Positions 12,012-23,423 of a stretch of 64,000 nucleotides of DNA are shown here, in pieces. A program made the position numbers and the translations under genes. The stretch comes from Ligustrum vulgare (Eukaryota > Streptophyta > Magnoliopsida > Lamiales > Oleaceae): positions 50,782,592 to 50,846,591 of the forward strand of contig OY743182.1 of NCBI GenBank assembly GCA_963555705.1, given 5' to 3'. How positions within the stretch are numbered: the first letter of the stretch is position 1; each line of letters begins with the position of its first letter. Under the pieces are notes generated by a model. The model was not told where the DNA came from, ran no database searches, and was given only the letters and a program-made list of their open reading frames with translations.

Positions 12012-15000
12012 CAGTGGCGAAACTAGAACATTTTGATCTAGAGGGCTGGGGGTTGGAAGGGGGGCTACCGGGGGCTGCCCCCGATTTTTTTTTTTTTTTT
12101 TTTTGGGGGTCCTTAATGACTACAACCAAAAATCTACACCAAATTAACTTCATTAGAAGTATAATGAGAAATTCAATACAAATATTTATAACATAATACA
12201 TTAACTTAACAGTCGTTCTCTAAAAGACAAAAAGTCAAAATATGCAACACAAATAACTGAAAATGCTACCTCTAACGCATTCTTCTACTTCCTACACGAT
12301 AAAATTTATCAATGATGAACTTCATATCAATATCAATACCAAGAGCAACATCCCTCTCAATATAGATGATCATAGAATTTGATAGAAACTCATTTTCCAT
12401 TTTATTTCGAAGAGATGTCTTAATGAGTTTCATTGCTGAAAAAACTCGTTCTGTTGTTGCTGTTGAAACTGGAAGAGTCAATACTAAACGAATCAACCTG
12501 TCAATTAAGAAATAATGACGTGATTTATTTCTTTCCACCAATAACTGGCATAACTTAGGAAGACAATCAACATTTTGAAACTCTGTATGACATAGTACAC
12601 ATTTATAATGATCTAGTTGTCTTCTCAAATTATCTCTTTCTTCCCTAGTGAAATCCAAAGGATAAAACTTCTCTGCCAAAACACAAATATGATCTATAGA
12701 GAATGATTCGAACTCATCAATCGGATTCAAAGCCTCGCAAAGCTGAAGAAGTTCCATTGTTTTCTCTGTAAATTTATTATTCAATTCCATCAACTGAGAA
12801 TCTATCACAACATTGAATATATGAAAATGATAATAGTCCTCCACTCTCATATTATTTTGTTGTTGACAAGAACGTCCTGTACCTTCTACATAATAATCAT
12901 CTAATTCAGGCACATCAATATTATGACTCGTACAAAACTACACCATACTCCGAAGAAAACCTTCCCACTGATTATCTCGCATTTCTTGAAGAAACATCTT
13001 CTTAGATGAGACTAAATCAATTGCATTCAAAATATCCTGATCTTTCCTTTGCAATGCTTGACATAAAAGATCTGATTTTCCCAAAACATCATGCATCAAA
13101 AACAAGATAAATACAAACTCAAATCTTTTCATTTTTATACACAAACCTTTTGTCTCACCTCTTATGTTGCTGTTTGATCCTCCATCAATAAGATTTTGAA
13201 GAAACAAAAAAGTTGAACCAAACATCTCGATCAATCTTTTAACAAAGGAAAAATGTGAACTCGAACGAGTTGCTCCAGCTCGCTTCAAAGTGCAAGCTTG
13301 ATTAGCCCCAGTACCGATCTGAAAATCCCCTGATGCTATAAAACCTTCAATTTCATCATGTCGAATTAATTGCAACTGGGAATGACGCTTAGAAGAAGCA
13401 ATAACAAAGTTGATAATAGATGCTAATGACCGAAAAAATAGATATACATCTTGCACCTCTTTAGCCCCTGCAACTAAAGTAAGCTGTAGTCGGTGAGCAA
13501 AAGAATGGACATAATAAGCTGATGGACAATCTTTAAGGAATAAAGCTTGTAATCTATTCCATTCACCTCTTATGTTGCTAGCACCATCATACCCTTGACC
13601 CCGTAGATCTTTCGGTAGGAGATTATATTGCATTAATACATTACATCTCTTTTTTCAAAGTCAATGAATTCGTGTCTGCAACATTCACAATCTCAAAAAA
13701 CCGTTCTCTGATAAATCCATGATAATCAACATATCTCAAAATAATAGCCATTTGTTCTTTGTCAGCTTCATCAACTGCTTCATCAACAAGTATACAAATT
13801 TTGGCCTCTCCAATTTCCTCACGAATCTTATGTCGCACAGAGTCGGCAATAAGTTTCATTATCTCCTTCTGGATTTTTGATGAAGTGTAGTTGGCATTTT
13901 TGGCCGCATTTTCCAATGTAACGTCTTCAATTTCTTTGTTTGCCCTTCCATGCAGTTTGATCAATTCAATATAATTTTCACGGTTCGTAGAACTAACAGA
14001 TTCATCATGACCCCTAAAAGCACACCCTTGCAATGCTAGCCACTTCACACTTTCTACAGCGTTATGTACACACAAACGATGATTTCTAGCATCTTTTGAA
14101 TTTTGCTGCGCTACCATTCTGTCAATATGCCGAGGCAGATTTTTCAAGTTGTTCCACTTTTGCACAGCAAACCCATGTAGTGAATTACCATTCCCTTCAT
14201 GCCTTCTGAATGCACAATTTTCAAAATTAATTCTCTTCCAATTTTGAAAACCTTGGACTGTGAATTTGTCAAATTGTGATGTGTTATTATCAAATACATA
14301 ACACAGAAAACAAAATGCACATTCTTTCTCTGTGGAATACTCGAGCCATGGAAATTTCTTGAACCAGGAGGATTGAAAACTGCGATTTTGAGTTCCAAAT
14401 TTGGTGGCAGTATATGCATATATAGGTTGAAATGGTCTCATTTCAACATATGCTCTTCGAACCCCATCTTTCTTGCCAACTGGATACTGTGATATTGGGA
14501 TGCGTTTTCCAGGGTCACGCTCATAATAAGTAGTATTACTTTGAAGTGGTTCGACATTACATTCATTCTTAGGGTTGGATCGTTTTGTCTTCTAGGATGT
14601 GATTGAAATTAAAGTAGGAATATCTTGTTGGGCATTTGGGTTACTTGAAGATCCATGATCATCTATTTTGTTGAAGAAGTTCAAGATATTTGTGTTTTTC
14701 ATTTTAACCAACATGTGAAAAGTATAGAATTATCATCCTCAATGGCTTAAAATATAACCATGTGGCAACTAGAATTTAAACGTTTTCCAATATTTTACTA
14801 TCTTAAAATCACAATAGAAGTCTACAATCTTCAACATTTAAAAAAAATTGCAAAATCCCTAATTTTCAACCTTTTTATTGGACCACGCAGAAACAATTTC
14901 AAAAAACCCTAGCTAACTAAATAGACATTAGTAATTAAAAAGGAAAAAATACACCTATTATTATTGACATTATCATGGTTAATCAAATCAAAGTTCAGTT

Positions 15001-15130
15001 GTAACAAAATAAGAAATTCAAAATTCAAAATAATTAATAAATCTTCGAAAAAATAAAGATAATGCATTTATTCTTTGAACTCACCTCTTAATCTCATTTC
15101 AAGAAAGTCACCACACAATGTCAACAGAGT
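12012..15130 (-). mobile_element. hAT element (TTF-finger type); right terminus not found
   Basis: The left terminus CAGTGGCGAAACTAG at 12012 has the CAGTGGCGGA-like form of plant hAT ends, followed by a G-rich hairpin (gggggctgccccc, about 12069-12082). It sits downstream of a minus-strand hAT transposase (12272-14702). A splice-donor-like 'gtgagt' on the minus strand near 15083 suggests a 5'UTR intron above the coding region. I could not find the right terminus or the 8-bp target duplication, so the right limit given is only approximate. Confidence 0.55.
12272..14702 (-). pseudogene. hAT transposase, TTF-type zinc finger (ZMYM1-like), broken
   Basis: On the minus strand the frame starts at 14702 (MKNTNILNFFNKIDDHGSSS). 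An in-frame TAG at 14592-14594 is codon 37. The TTF-type zinc finger then follows (SSWFKKFPWLEYSTEKECAF with C-x2-C), then the DUF4371-like body to about 13641. There is a frameshift near 13635, then DLRGQGYDGASNIRGEW and, after one in-frame TAG around 12935, the C-terminal hAT dimerisation region (PVSTATTERVFSAMKLIKTS). The order and motifs are those of plant zinc-finger-MYM-type-1-like transposases. With at least two stops and one frameshift it cannot make a full protein. Elements of this family cut and paste DNA in the nucleus. Confidence 0.85.
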
Positions 15131-15994
15131 TTATATGTCTCTATCCAGAGTTTCTTGCTTTCTTCGTGTGATGATAATATTTTCTTCTAAACTTTGGAAG
15201 CAGTGAGGGTCTTGATTTCTCAAGCAGATGTGAATTTACTAATTTCGGTCCTCCTCCTCCATTTTCTTCTTCTCTCCCCACTTCTTTGCATCCACTTGTC
15301 AGTGGCTCATGGAGTAAGCACTGCCCAAAGCGACTTAGCGGCTTCACCAACACGACCCTTCCTCGTTGTCTTCCTCTTTGGCACTTTCAGTGGAAGGAAC
15401 ATTATCAAATAATACAATTTTTACACCACAGAACAAAAATTCTACTTATATTTTCTTTAAAAAAAATAAAAAATTCAATGTTAGAGAATGATGGTGGTTT
15501 TTGCCAGAAATCTCCCGAAGCCAGCCACTTTTTCCCAGAATCTCTCCCCCAGTAAATTCAAGAAAGTCATGTTTTGGTCCATCTTCAACTAAGCTCTCAC
15601 ATTCTGAACAATTTCCAATAAAAAAGGGATCTCAAATGGTGGAAGAGATAGAAGAATTATGCTTCAAGAAGGTAATTGTGGTGGAAGAAGTAAAAGTATT
15701 GTGGGTGGATTTTTAGAAATAAGGTTATTTATGTCATTTTATAATGATTATGATAGTAATTGAAAAAGTACCCAAAAATTGTGGTGTGTCAAATAATTTT
15801 TGTGGTGTAAATATAGCCACCCTTAACAAATATATTAAAAGGTTAGATAATTCCAAACTAACTTCTAAACCAATTTTTTTATTTTCAAAATACTATTTTT
15901 CAAGTTTTTTATCTACATTGTTACACAACATAATTCCTTCATCACCACTGTCATCATCGTCACTATAACTATAATAAATTATTGTTGGGTCATT

Positions 15995-16130
15995 TTTTTT
16001 CCTCCGGGTAGTGGTGGGGGAGGCAAATGGGCCAGCCCTGCCTTGGGCCTAGTCTAGAAATTGGACCATGTCGGTGGGATTATAGGCCCTTCAGCCCGAA
16101 CAAAAAATTACGGTGAAGATTATTGACAAA
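15995..16130. repeat. hAT-terminus-like GC-rich fragment
   Basis: The stretch 'gggtagtggtgggggaggcaaatgggccagcc..gggcctagtc..tataggcccttcagcccgaac' resembles the GGGCC-rich subterminal DNA of the TAGGGNTGGCAA-type hAT elements seen at 30637 and 54581. Only one end is present. No gene. Confidence 0.3.
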
Positions 16131-16438
16131 AATAAATGGGAATATTGCGTTGGGCACTGATAAAAAAACACCAAATTGAAAAATACGTTCAAATTGTATT
16201 CAACTGAAAAATACTCCATCTTCTTCACTGCCATCTTCCCTAGCTTCTCTCTCACTTGTGCGCAGCTTCCATGTTATCTTCTTCTTCTTCCGTGGTGATA
16301 TCTTCACAAATTGCCAGCCGACCTCACCATCACCACGATCCACCATCGGCGCCGACATCACCCTACCCCTCAACCCCATCATTGTCGACGATTATTACCC
16401 AATAATTTTCAAATCCTAAATCCCAATAACTGTCGGTC

Positions 16439-16644
16439 CCTACTGCTTGCTGCAATGATATTTCTTCGCTCTATAACTCACTCAAGACCACCTCGACCGC
16501 CAAGTCGTCTACTCCTACTTGAAATCTATTGCTGGTTCCCCCTCCATTGCCACCTTTAAGAACGCTGCAAGCTTCCCGAACAAATGTGGCATCAAATTTC
16601 CATACAAGCTCGACCCCTCCGTTGATTGCTCCAAGATTCAGTAA
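16439..16644 (+). pseudogene. Type-1 non-specific lipid transfer protein fragment
   Basis: From 16439 one frame reads PTACCNDISSLYNSLKTT, matching the PxACCNGIKxLNxxAKTT segment of plant nsLTP1. After a frameshift near 16490 the next frame reads DRQVVYSYLKSIAGSPSIAT, then NKCGIKFPYKLDPSVDCSKI, then Q and a TAA stop at 16642. This is the family's C-terminal half (DRQxACNCLKSAAG...GKCGVNIPYKISxSTDCSKV). The two cysteines of the CxC motif have become Tyr..Tyr, and the signal peptide and N-terminal half are not recognisable. nsLTPs are secreted lipid binders held by four disulfides; this copy cannot fold as one. It sits next to an ILP1-like fragment on the same strand. Confidence 0.7.
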
Positions 16645-17183
16645 AGCAGATGAAGATGGATTTTCCTTCAACAATGTATTATAATAGATAATTGTATAAA
16701 TAAGAACAGTTATTGGATTTACTGGCTACTCCACCTGAAGGAAAATCTATGTTTTTTAGTCATGTGTTCACCCAGTAGTTTGAAGTATCCCATGTTGTCT
16801 GGTCTATGTAGTTGCTATCAAAATCAGTCTAGTGAATATAAATCTGCAGTTTTTCAAAAAGACAAAAAAAGGAAGAATTTTGGGTGAGTTTGGTGCGATG
16901 ATAGAGGTTGTTGTGTATCAATGTGTAATGGAAAACAATGTGCTTGAGGTTCGGTTTGTGTTTGGTATTTGTGCAAAGGTATTTGTGCAAACTCCCCAAA
17001 ATAAATACTATTGAGATGTATCAAAGAGAAACTAACTTTGTCTAAGTTTTAAAAAAATGCATTTATCTAAATAAAAAATAATTAAGAAAAATTTATTAAG
17101 AAAATGAGAACAATGGTACTTGCAAATATATCACAAAGACAAATATCTTAACTATATTAAAAGAGTAGAAGTGGCCGCACAGT

Positions 17184-17224
17184 GTTTCAATTTTCGACCA
17201 AAACGACGTCGTATTGATGACGTC

Positions 17225-17295
<71 letters not shown>

Positions 17296-18288
17296 TTTTC
17301 TTTTTACCATCACCCCAATCAACGGCAATTCTTCCACCACAAAAAAACCCTCCGTCATCAATAAACCCAAGAAAACACCCTCGCAACCCCCAATCAAGAG
17401 CCTACTTTCTTTCGCTGACGATGAAGACTCGTTGGAAACACCCTTCTCTCACCCTTCATCCAAACCTTCATCTTCGAGATTCTCCAAATCGACACACAAG
17501 CTTGCCTCATCGAAAGACCGAATTGCCTCTCACCCCTCTTCGACCTCCCTCCCTTCCAATGTTCTGCCTCAAGCTGGCACCTACAAAAAAGAAGCCCTCT
17601 TAGAGCTCTAGAAGAGCACCAAAACACTCGCTGCCTCCTCCCGCTCTGTTGCTCGTGCAAAGCCGAAACCCGAGCCTGAACCTGTGATAGTCTTGAAAGG
17701 CCTTGTTAAACTTGCAGTTCCGGATGACTCGGATCCTATAAGCACTGGAAAACCCTTTGAAAAGGATGGAGTGGAAAATGATGATGCTGTGGTCCGGTTT
17801 GGTTCGATGGGGCAGGGAATGGATTCGAGAGAGGGTAAGGAGGAGATTCCGGACCAGGCAATGATACAGGAGATTAGGGCGAAGAGGGAGAGGTTAAGGC
17901 AGGCCAAAGCTACAGCTCCAGATTTTATAGCACTGGATGGAGGTAGTAATCACGGTGCTGCCGATGGGTTGAGCGATGAGGAGCCAGAATTTCATGGGAG
18001 GATAGGGTTCTTTGGGGACAAGATTGATGATAACAAAAAAGGCGTGTTTGAGGATTTTGAGGAGAGGACCGTACCAAAAGATAGGGGAATTGGAAGTGGT
18101 GACATTGATGAGGATGAGGAGGATAAGATGTGGGAAGAAGAGCAAGTGAGAAAAGGGTTAGGGAAGAGGATAGACGATGGCGTCGGAAGTAAAGGAGTAA
18201 GTTCCAATGTTAGCGGCAGTAGTGTTCAGCAGACAAGTTTTGGGTACTTGGGATCGAACCAACGGTCGACCTCTGTAAATGCATTTTA
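17184..18288 (+). pseudogene. ILP1/GCFC-type gene fragment (N-terminal half)
   Basis: The frame reads NFRPKRRRIDDV, then a run encoded by a TA microsatellite, then KSLLSFADDED, SSKPSSSRFSKSTHKLAS, PQAGTYKKEALLEL, an in-frame TAG at 17609-17611 in the position of the usual Gln, and PVIVLKGLVKL. It continues to AMIQEIRAKRERLRQAKATA, PDFIALDGG and an acidic DEDEEDKMWEEEQVRKGLG. This is the N-terminal half of plant ILP1 / PAXBP1-like proteins, nuclear factors linked to transcription and splicing. The C-terminal GCFC domain is absent: homology stops near 18240. The one stop plus the truncation make it non-functional. Its intronless run is compatible with a captured exon or a retrocopy. Confidence 0.75.
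17225..17287. repeat. (TA)n microsatellite
   Basis: About 31 TA units followed by a T-run lie inside the ILP1-like fragment and add an artificial Tyr-Ile repeat to its frame. This is probably expansion after the fragment became non-functional. Confidence 0.95.
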
Positions 18289-18720
18289 GATCTTAAGTAT
18301 TTACCCCGATGCAATAGCTTTGTGTACTTTAGTGGGAAGGACAATTTTGAGGCTCCCTGGGTCCCCTCTTCGATCACGCAATGGAAAGAAAAGTTATCTT
18401 TATAAAATCGCGAGAAGGAGAGACTATATTGTGGCCGACCTTTATGAGGCCTGACGTTGATAGCTTCAATAGGATGGGGAATTTAAGTGAAAAGGCTATA
18501 ACTGAGCTCATGGGCAACGCTGTAAGGGTCTGTGACTTTGGTCTATTGGTTGAGGAAGCCTTAGATTTTATAAATAATTAAATTTTAGATCTGGCCGGCC
18601 TCGACCTTCAGCTCGGTATGGTTCAGCCTCTTATATTACGTAACCTAAATACCCGTCCTTCTTTTCTCTTTTCTTTACTTTTTATGTTTCCAAGATATGC
18701 TATTACCATCCCCCCTTTTT

Positions 18721-21700
18721 TTAGGGATGGCTTTTGATTCCGAAAAGTTGAGGAAGGTGGCTAAGTCGAAAGCTCGAGATGCTATTGGAAAAAGGAAGGA
18801 AGACGGTGTCGTGCGATGTCGATCTCAAAAAAGATCTCGTCAGGTCCCGTAAGGTCCTGGGCAGCCTTCCAGGTGGAATAGGGAAGCTCCCCAAGCACGG
18901 GATGTAGTAAGGGACACTCAACGTACAACGTCTTTCAGGATTAAACATCGAAGGTAGGGAAGTGTGAAACTTCGAAGAAACAAAGTGTTCTGCAAGATAG
19001 TAAATCTCCGGGTTCTTGGTCTAATTCTTCTTGCCTCTGCTTTGTCGCTTGACAATCTTCCCAATGTCAAGTATTCAATAATTGGGTCCATCTAGGAAGG
19101 TTCATGCTTCGAGATGTCCATGATATCAGGTCGGGGTGCTATGCTAGGCTCATGAAGTGTTCGCACAAACACCATTCTTTCCAAGTTATCCAAATTGGAA
19201 AAAGTAAACCTTGACAGGGCGTCGCCCTGTGATTGGCCGACCTTGGTATTTTGTCTATGTTTCAAGATATGAAATTCCTTTGTAAGTCAAGAACTATCAT
19301 TCTGTAAAATGACATCTTCTCATCATTTGCTTCAAAAGTTCCATCAACTTGCTCTACCACCAACTGAGAGTCACTCATTACTTTGACGTGCTCGACCCCA
19401 AGGTGTTGTGCGGCCTGAAGCCCGGTAATGACAGCCTCATATTTTGCATCATTGTTGGTGACCGGGAAGTCGAATCTAATTCCGCACTGAATTTCCATTG
19501 TACCATCATTCTTTCTCAGTATGATTTTGGCCTCCTAGCCTACGGGGTTTGATGCCCCATCTACCTACAAAGTCCAACTATCTTCTTTCCTGTCATGACC
19601 TGTTGGCCCCCAAGGTCTTGGAGCAAGTTCGACAACGAAATTTTCCAAGACCCATGTCTTTATAGAAGGTCGGGGTTTAAATTCAATGTCATACTCCCCA
19701 AGTTCGATTAAGCACTTTAGGAGGTGACCAAAGACGTCCAATTTTTGCAAGATCTGTTTCAAAGGTTGATTTGTGAGGACTGTTATGCCATGAGCTTGAA
19801 TGTAAGGCCTCAACTTTCTGCTTGTTATGACTAGTGCAAGTGACAATTGTTTTACTAGAGCTTAACGTGTTTCTGATTCTAGTAATATTTTGCTAACATA
19901 GTACACTAGTTTTTTAATCTTCCCTTCCTCCTTGACTAAAACAGCTCTTACTGCATGTTCTAATACTGCTAGATATAAGAGAAGGTCATCTCCTAGATTT
20001 GGTTTTACATGTATCGGTGGTGATCCCAAGTATTCTTTGAGCTTTCTTAAAGAAGTCTCACATTCTTTGTCCCACCTAAATTCCTTGTTTCCTTTGAGAT
20101 ATTCGAAGAAAGGGAAGCATTTATGTATTGCCCTTGACATGAAGCGGCCCAATGCTGCTACTCTTCCTGTGAGTTTCTGGACTTCCATTATGTTCTTAGG
20201 GGATTCCATGGATATGAGGGCTATGATTTTATCGGGATTAACTTCAATGCCTCGCTGGGTGATTATGAACTCCAAAAATTTTCCCGACCTTACCCCAAAA
20301 CACACTTTGTAGGATTCAGTTTCATGCGGTGTTAGCAAAGCGTAGAGAAGATGTCTTCCAGGTCTGCCACATGATCTTTTCCTTCTCGAGCTCTTTACCA
20401 CCATGTCATCAACATAGACTTCGATGTTCTGTCTTATGTGTTTGGAGAAGACCATGTTCACAAGCCTTTGGTAGGTAGCCCCTGCATTCTTTAGTTCGAA
20501 GGTATGACATTGTAGTAGTATATTCCTTCGTCAGCCATGAAGGATGTTTTCTCTTGGTCTTCTTCAGCCATTTTGATATGATGGTATCCCGAAAATGCTA
20601 CAAGGAAGCTGCATAGTTCAGAGCCCGATGTGGAATCAATTAAGATATCTATTCGAGGAAGAGGATTGCTGCCTTTGAGGCATGCTTTGTTTAGATCTAT
20701 GAAATCAATTCAAACTCGCCACTTACCGTTTTCCTTCTTCACCAAGACTACATTGGCTAACCATTTTAGATATTTCACTTCTTTGATGAATTTTTCTTTC
20801 AAAAGTTTATCAACTTCTTCCTTGATTATTTTCCTCCTTTTGGTTGCGAACTATAACAACCCGGGTCCCACTTAACGGGCTGTCCTGGTCGTTAGATGAT
20901 GACATACTGTCCTCACTGTACCAACATGGATCTTTTCAGTATGCTTTGTCCTCACTCGTATGCTCCCTGAGAAAACTTCACAGGAGGTCACCTATCATAT
21001 AATTGCTCCAAGCCAATCACGCTTAACTGTAGAGTTTCTAACGATGGACTTCCAGAAAAGAAAGTACACCTTGTTGGTATGAGTAGTACTTATCAAATCT
21101 TTAAGCTTTCCTGGCCTGGGTGTTACGTGAACTGTCTTCTTCGTTGTTTTACATGTTTCTTATCAGGTTGGACGTTAAGTCTGTGTACGGCAAGTGTGGG
21201 ATCAATCTCGGGCATGTCCTCTGTGTTCCATGCAAAAATATCTAGATTTCTCTTTAAGAATTGTAATAGCTTTTCCTTCATAACTTTAGGAAGTTCCTTC
21301 CCAATAGTGAAATTTATGCCTTCTGAGATAAGAACGTTTTCTAATTCTTTTACTGGTGACATGCGCTCTTCCGTTGAAGGTTCTATCAACATCGATTATG
21401 TCTTCCCCTTTCCAGTGCAGCTGATGTAACAACTTCTAGCCTTTGCTTGATTGCCCTGTACTGTTGCAATACCTGCAGGAGTGAGGAACTTGATTGCCAA
21501 GTGGTATGTGGATACAATTGCTCTTATACTATTTAGAAAAGGTCTTCCTAAGATAGCGTTATAGGACATCGGAGTCTTCACAACTTGAAACGGAGTCATT
21601 CTCGTGACTTTTTTTTTTCTCTCGATTCCAAAGAAGTGGGAAGTTCTATCAATCCTTCTAGTTTTACTGTTCATCCACCAAATCCAGTCAATGGAGTAAT

Positions 21701-21889
21701 GACCTGCTAAAGCCGATCTTTCGGAAGCTGCATCTTATCAAAGGCTTCCGAGGAAAGAACATTGGCTGTAAATTTTTCTAACCTTGACGTGGTAAGATCT
21801 GAAACTGCTTGATCACTGGAAAAGATGGATAAATTCGCCTTCAACCTACAAAAAAGGGGAGGATTCTCTCCGTCGCCCCTCCGATGCAA
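18721..21889 (-). pseudogene. Ty3/gypsy pol remnant (protease to integrase N-terminus)
   Basis: On the minus strand the order is: protease-like region (21889-21430; MSYNAILGRPFLNSIRAIVS, typical of plant gypsy retropepsins), then PR-RT linker (NLDIFAWNTEDMPEIDP, 21390-21123). Reverse transcriptase follows on both sides of a solo LTR (WLANVVLVKKENGKWR near 20740; YVDDM near 20410). Next come RNase H (TNNDAKYEAVITGLQAAQ and SDSQL, 19498-19262) and a decayed linker and integrase start (about 19240-18721). Stops and frameshifts occur throughout. Gag appears deleted, because protease follows the LTR region almost directly. The integrase core and the 3' LTR are missing. A dead element. Confidence 0.85.
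20852..21127 (-). mobile_element. Cassandra-like TRIM solo LTR with 5S rRNA-like segment
   Basis: On the minus strand the 276-bp insert runs from CGTAACACCCAGGCC to GGACCCGGGTTGTTATA. It contains 'agttaagcgtg.ttgg' followed by 'tgataggtgacctcctgtgaag', clearly related to the 3' half of plant 5S rRNA (AGTTAAGCGTGCTTGG ... GGATGGGTGACCTCCTGGGAAG). This is the hallmark of Cassandra terminal-repeat retrotransposons in miniature. The flanks are CGAAC (20847-20851) and TGAAC (21128-21132), 4 of 5 matching and explained by one CpG-to-TpG change. It interrupts the gypsy reverse transcriptase region, and the coding similarity continues on both sides. No internal domain, hence a solo LTR. Confidence 0.85.
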
Positions 21890-22430
21890 GAATTAGTTTT
21901 CTGGAGAGAGGAAGTGGAGAGAGAAATATAAAGCTGATAATTATGGTAGAAAATGAACTGTATTTATAAGCCTCAAAGCCTATCACCTTCTCCTATTAGA
22001 AGAAGGAGTCCTTAATAAAGAAACTTACCTTTCAGGGAAAGAATCCTTATAGGGATTAGACTTTCCTTCTGAGAAGCGGCTTGCCTAATTTATTGATATC
22101 TGGATTAGGCCCATTTACGAAGCCCATAGGTCAAGGATGATCCGTGATGGGCCTCTAGCACATCAAGGCCGAGGTGAACCCATCTCAAGGTCAAAAGTGA
22201 AGATTAATGGTAGTGAGGTCGACATATGCCTGACCTTATGTTTGGAACAAAGTCTGGGCATATGGCCCGACCCATGAACTTGTGAGGGAGAGAGTCCAAG
22301 ATGAGGTCGGGCATCTAGGCCGACCTATAAATCTTGATTGGACCGACCTATAGGCTTTTTAGCTCATAGCCCTTATTCTTGAATGGAGTGATCGAGAAAT
22401 TAGACCGATCAGTAGGAATCAATTGTGTTT
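21890..22430 (-). repeat. Probable 5' LTR/leader of the gypsy remnant
   Basis: On the minus strand a TATA-like 'cttataaatacag' (about 21970) is followed by a CT-rich leader and 'aactaattcttgcatcgga' before the protease region. This layout is that of a gypsy LTR promoter and R/U5. The LTR ends were not defined and no second copy lies within the window. Confidence 0.4.
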
Positions 22431-23423
22431 AGTACCATGTGCCAATCATACTTGGATATGAACAAAATAGTGATATATAGATATTTATGCGCACAAGAAA
22501 TTATCATTTTTGGAAACTAAATTGTTTCCAATAGTGATATATTGACATTAATGGTGGAATACTCCATAGCAAAACATTTCCATTACTTCAGAAGTACCGA
22601 GACTCTTGATCAATGGGAAATTGCTCATTGTAATAGGGGTCTAACTAATTAGTTTTTTTCCTTGTTTGATAGATATTAAAATCAGATTTTTATTAGCTTT
22701 TGATAAAAAAAAATGATGTAATGTGTGATTGAAAAATTGTGCAACTCGTAAAATGTGTGATTAAAATTAATTATTTGTATATTATTATTATTATGTGTTA
22801 AATGATGTTACAAAGTTTGTAATTTTTTGAAATTATTGCAACTAACCTTCCATTAATATTGTTACAGTGCATGCAACTTTTTTGAAAAGGTAGCCCATGG
22901 GGGGGCCAATTTACACCTTAATGTACAGATAGGTACGAAAATTGATCATGTCCACACGTGGCAGCTTTCAATCTAGTTGGCAACATAAGAGTTGTCCATC
23001 ATGAGCAACAAATCAGGTTTGTAAGTTACAACAGCATAAAAATTGAACCAACACAATCTTTGATTTCACATTTTTTTTTCTAAATATATTTTATTTGAAC
23101 AATGTTGAATGTATTGCATATATCTATAATCAAAACTTCATTACTCACTTTATCACAAACATTACAAGTACTTTTTTCGGAGAAAAATGAATCATTACTA
23201 AGTCATATGATCTACCTACATGATGAAACTACCTCGAAATTCTGGATTACATTCAATGAAGAATTCGAATAATATATGCAAAGAAGAGGGAGCTCGAAAG
23301 AATTTACAATTTTTTTTTTTTTTCAAAACAGTTGAAGTAACCGTCAAATGTAGATTAAAAGTAGCAGAAGTCTCAGGTTAATTTATCAATATACTATTTT
23401 CTGATTATCAGTTTGAGGAGTGT
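22431..23423. other. Spacer downstream of the NT-C2 gene
   Basis: No gene seen. The 22650-22800 part resembles a MITE unit ('tgtttgatagatattaaaatcagattttt') also found near 6890 and 61880. The last few hundred bases probably hold the 3'UTR of the minus-strand gene ending at 23424. Confidence 0.5.

Larger units (their letters stand above)
11847..15822. mobile_element. Probable non-autonomous MULE with nested hAT
   Basis: The left end (gggtaaatatattaccaccac at 11847) and the right end, read inverted (gggtggctatatttacaccac ending at 15822), are similar for about 45 bp, including 'ccacaaaa.ttattt..acaccac'. The flanks are TTAATAAAT (11838-11846) and TTAACAAAT (15823-15831), matching at eight of nine bases, as expected for a 9-bp MULE target duplication. 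The hAT left end lies only about 165 bp inside, so the hAT probably inserted into this element. No MULE transposase is inside. Confidence 0.45.

Noticed and set aside
16412..16425. 'atcccaat' as the right target duplication of the hAT at 12012
   Set aside because: No hAT terminus precedes it, and an 8-base match over several kilobases is likely by chance.
17214..17300. Open frames of Tyr-Ile repeats on both strands
   Set aside because: They are produced by the TA microsatellite and carry no evidence of a gene other than the ILP1-like fragment that it interrupts.
20900..21060. A functional 5S rRNA gene
   Set aside because: Only the 3' half of 5S is similar, with many changes, and it is embedded in an LTR-like unit with flanking duplication. 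A Cassandra-like LTR explains it better.
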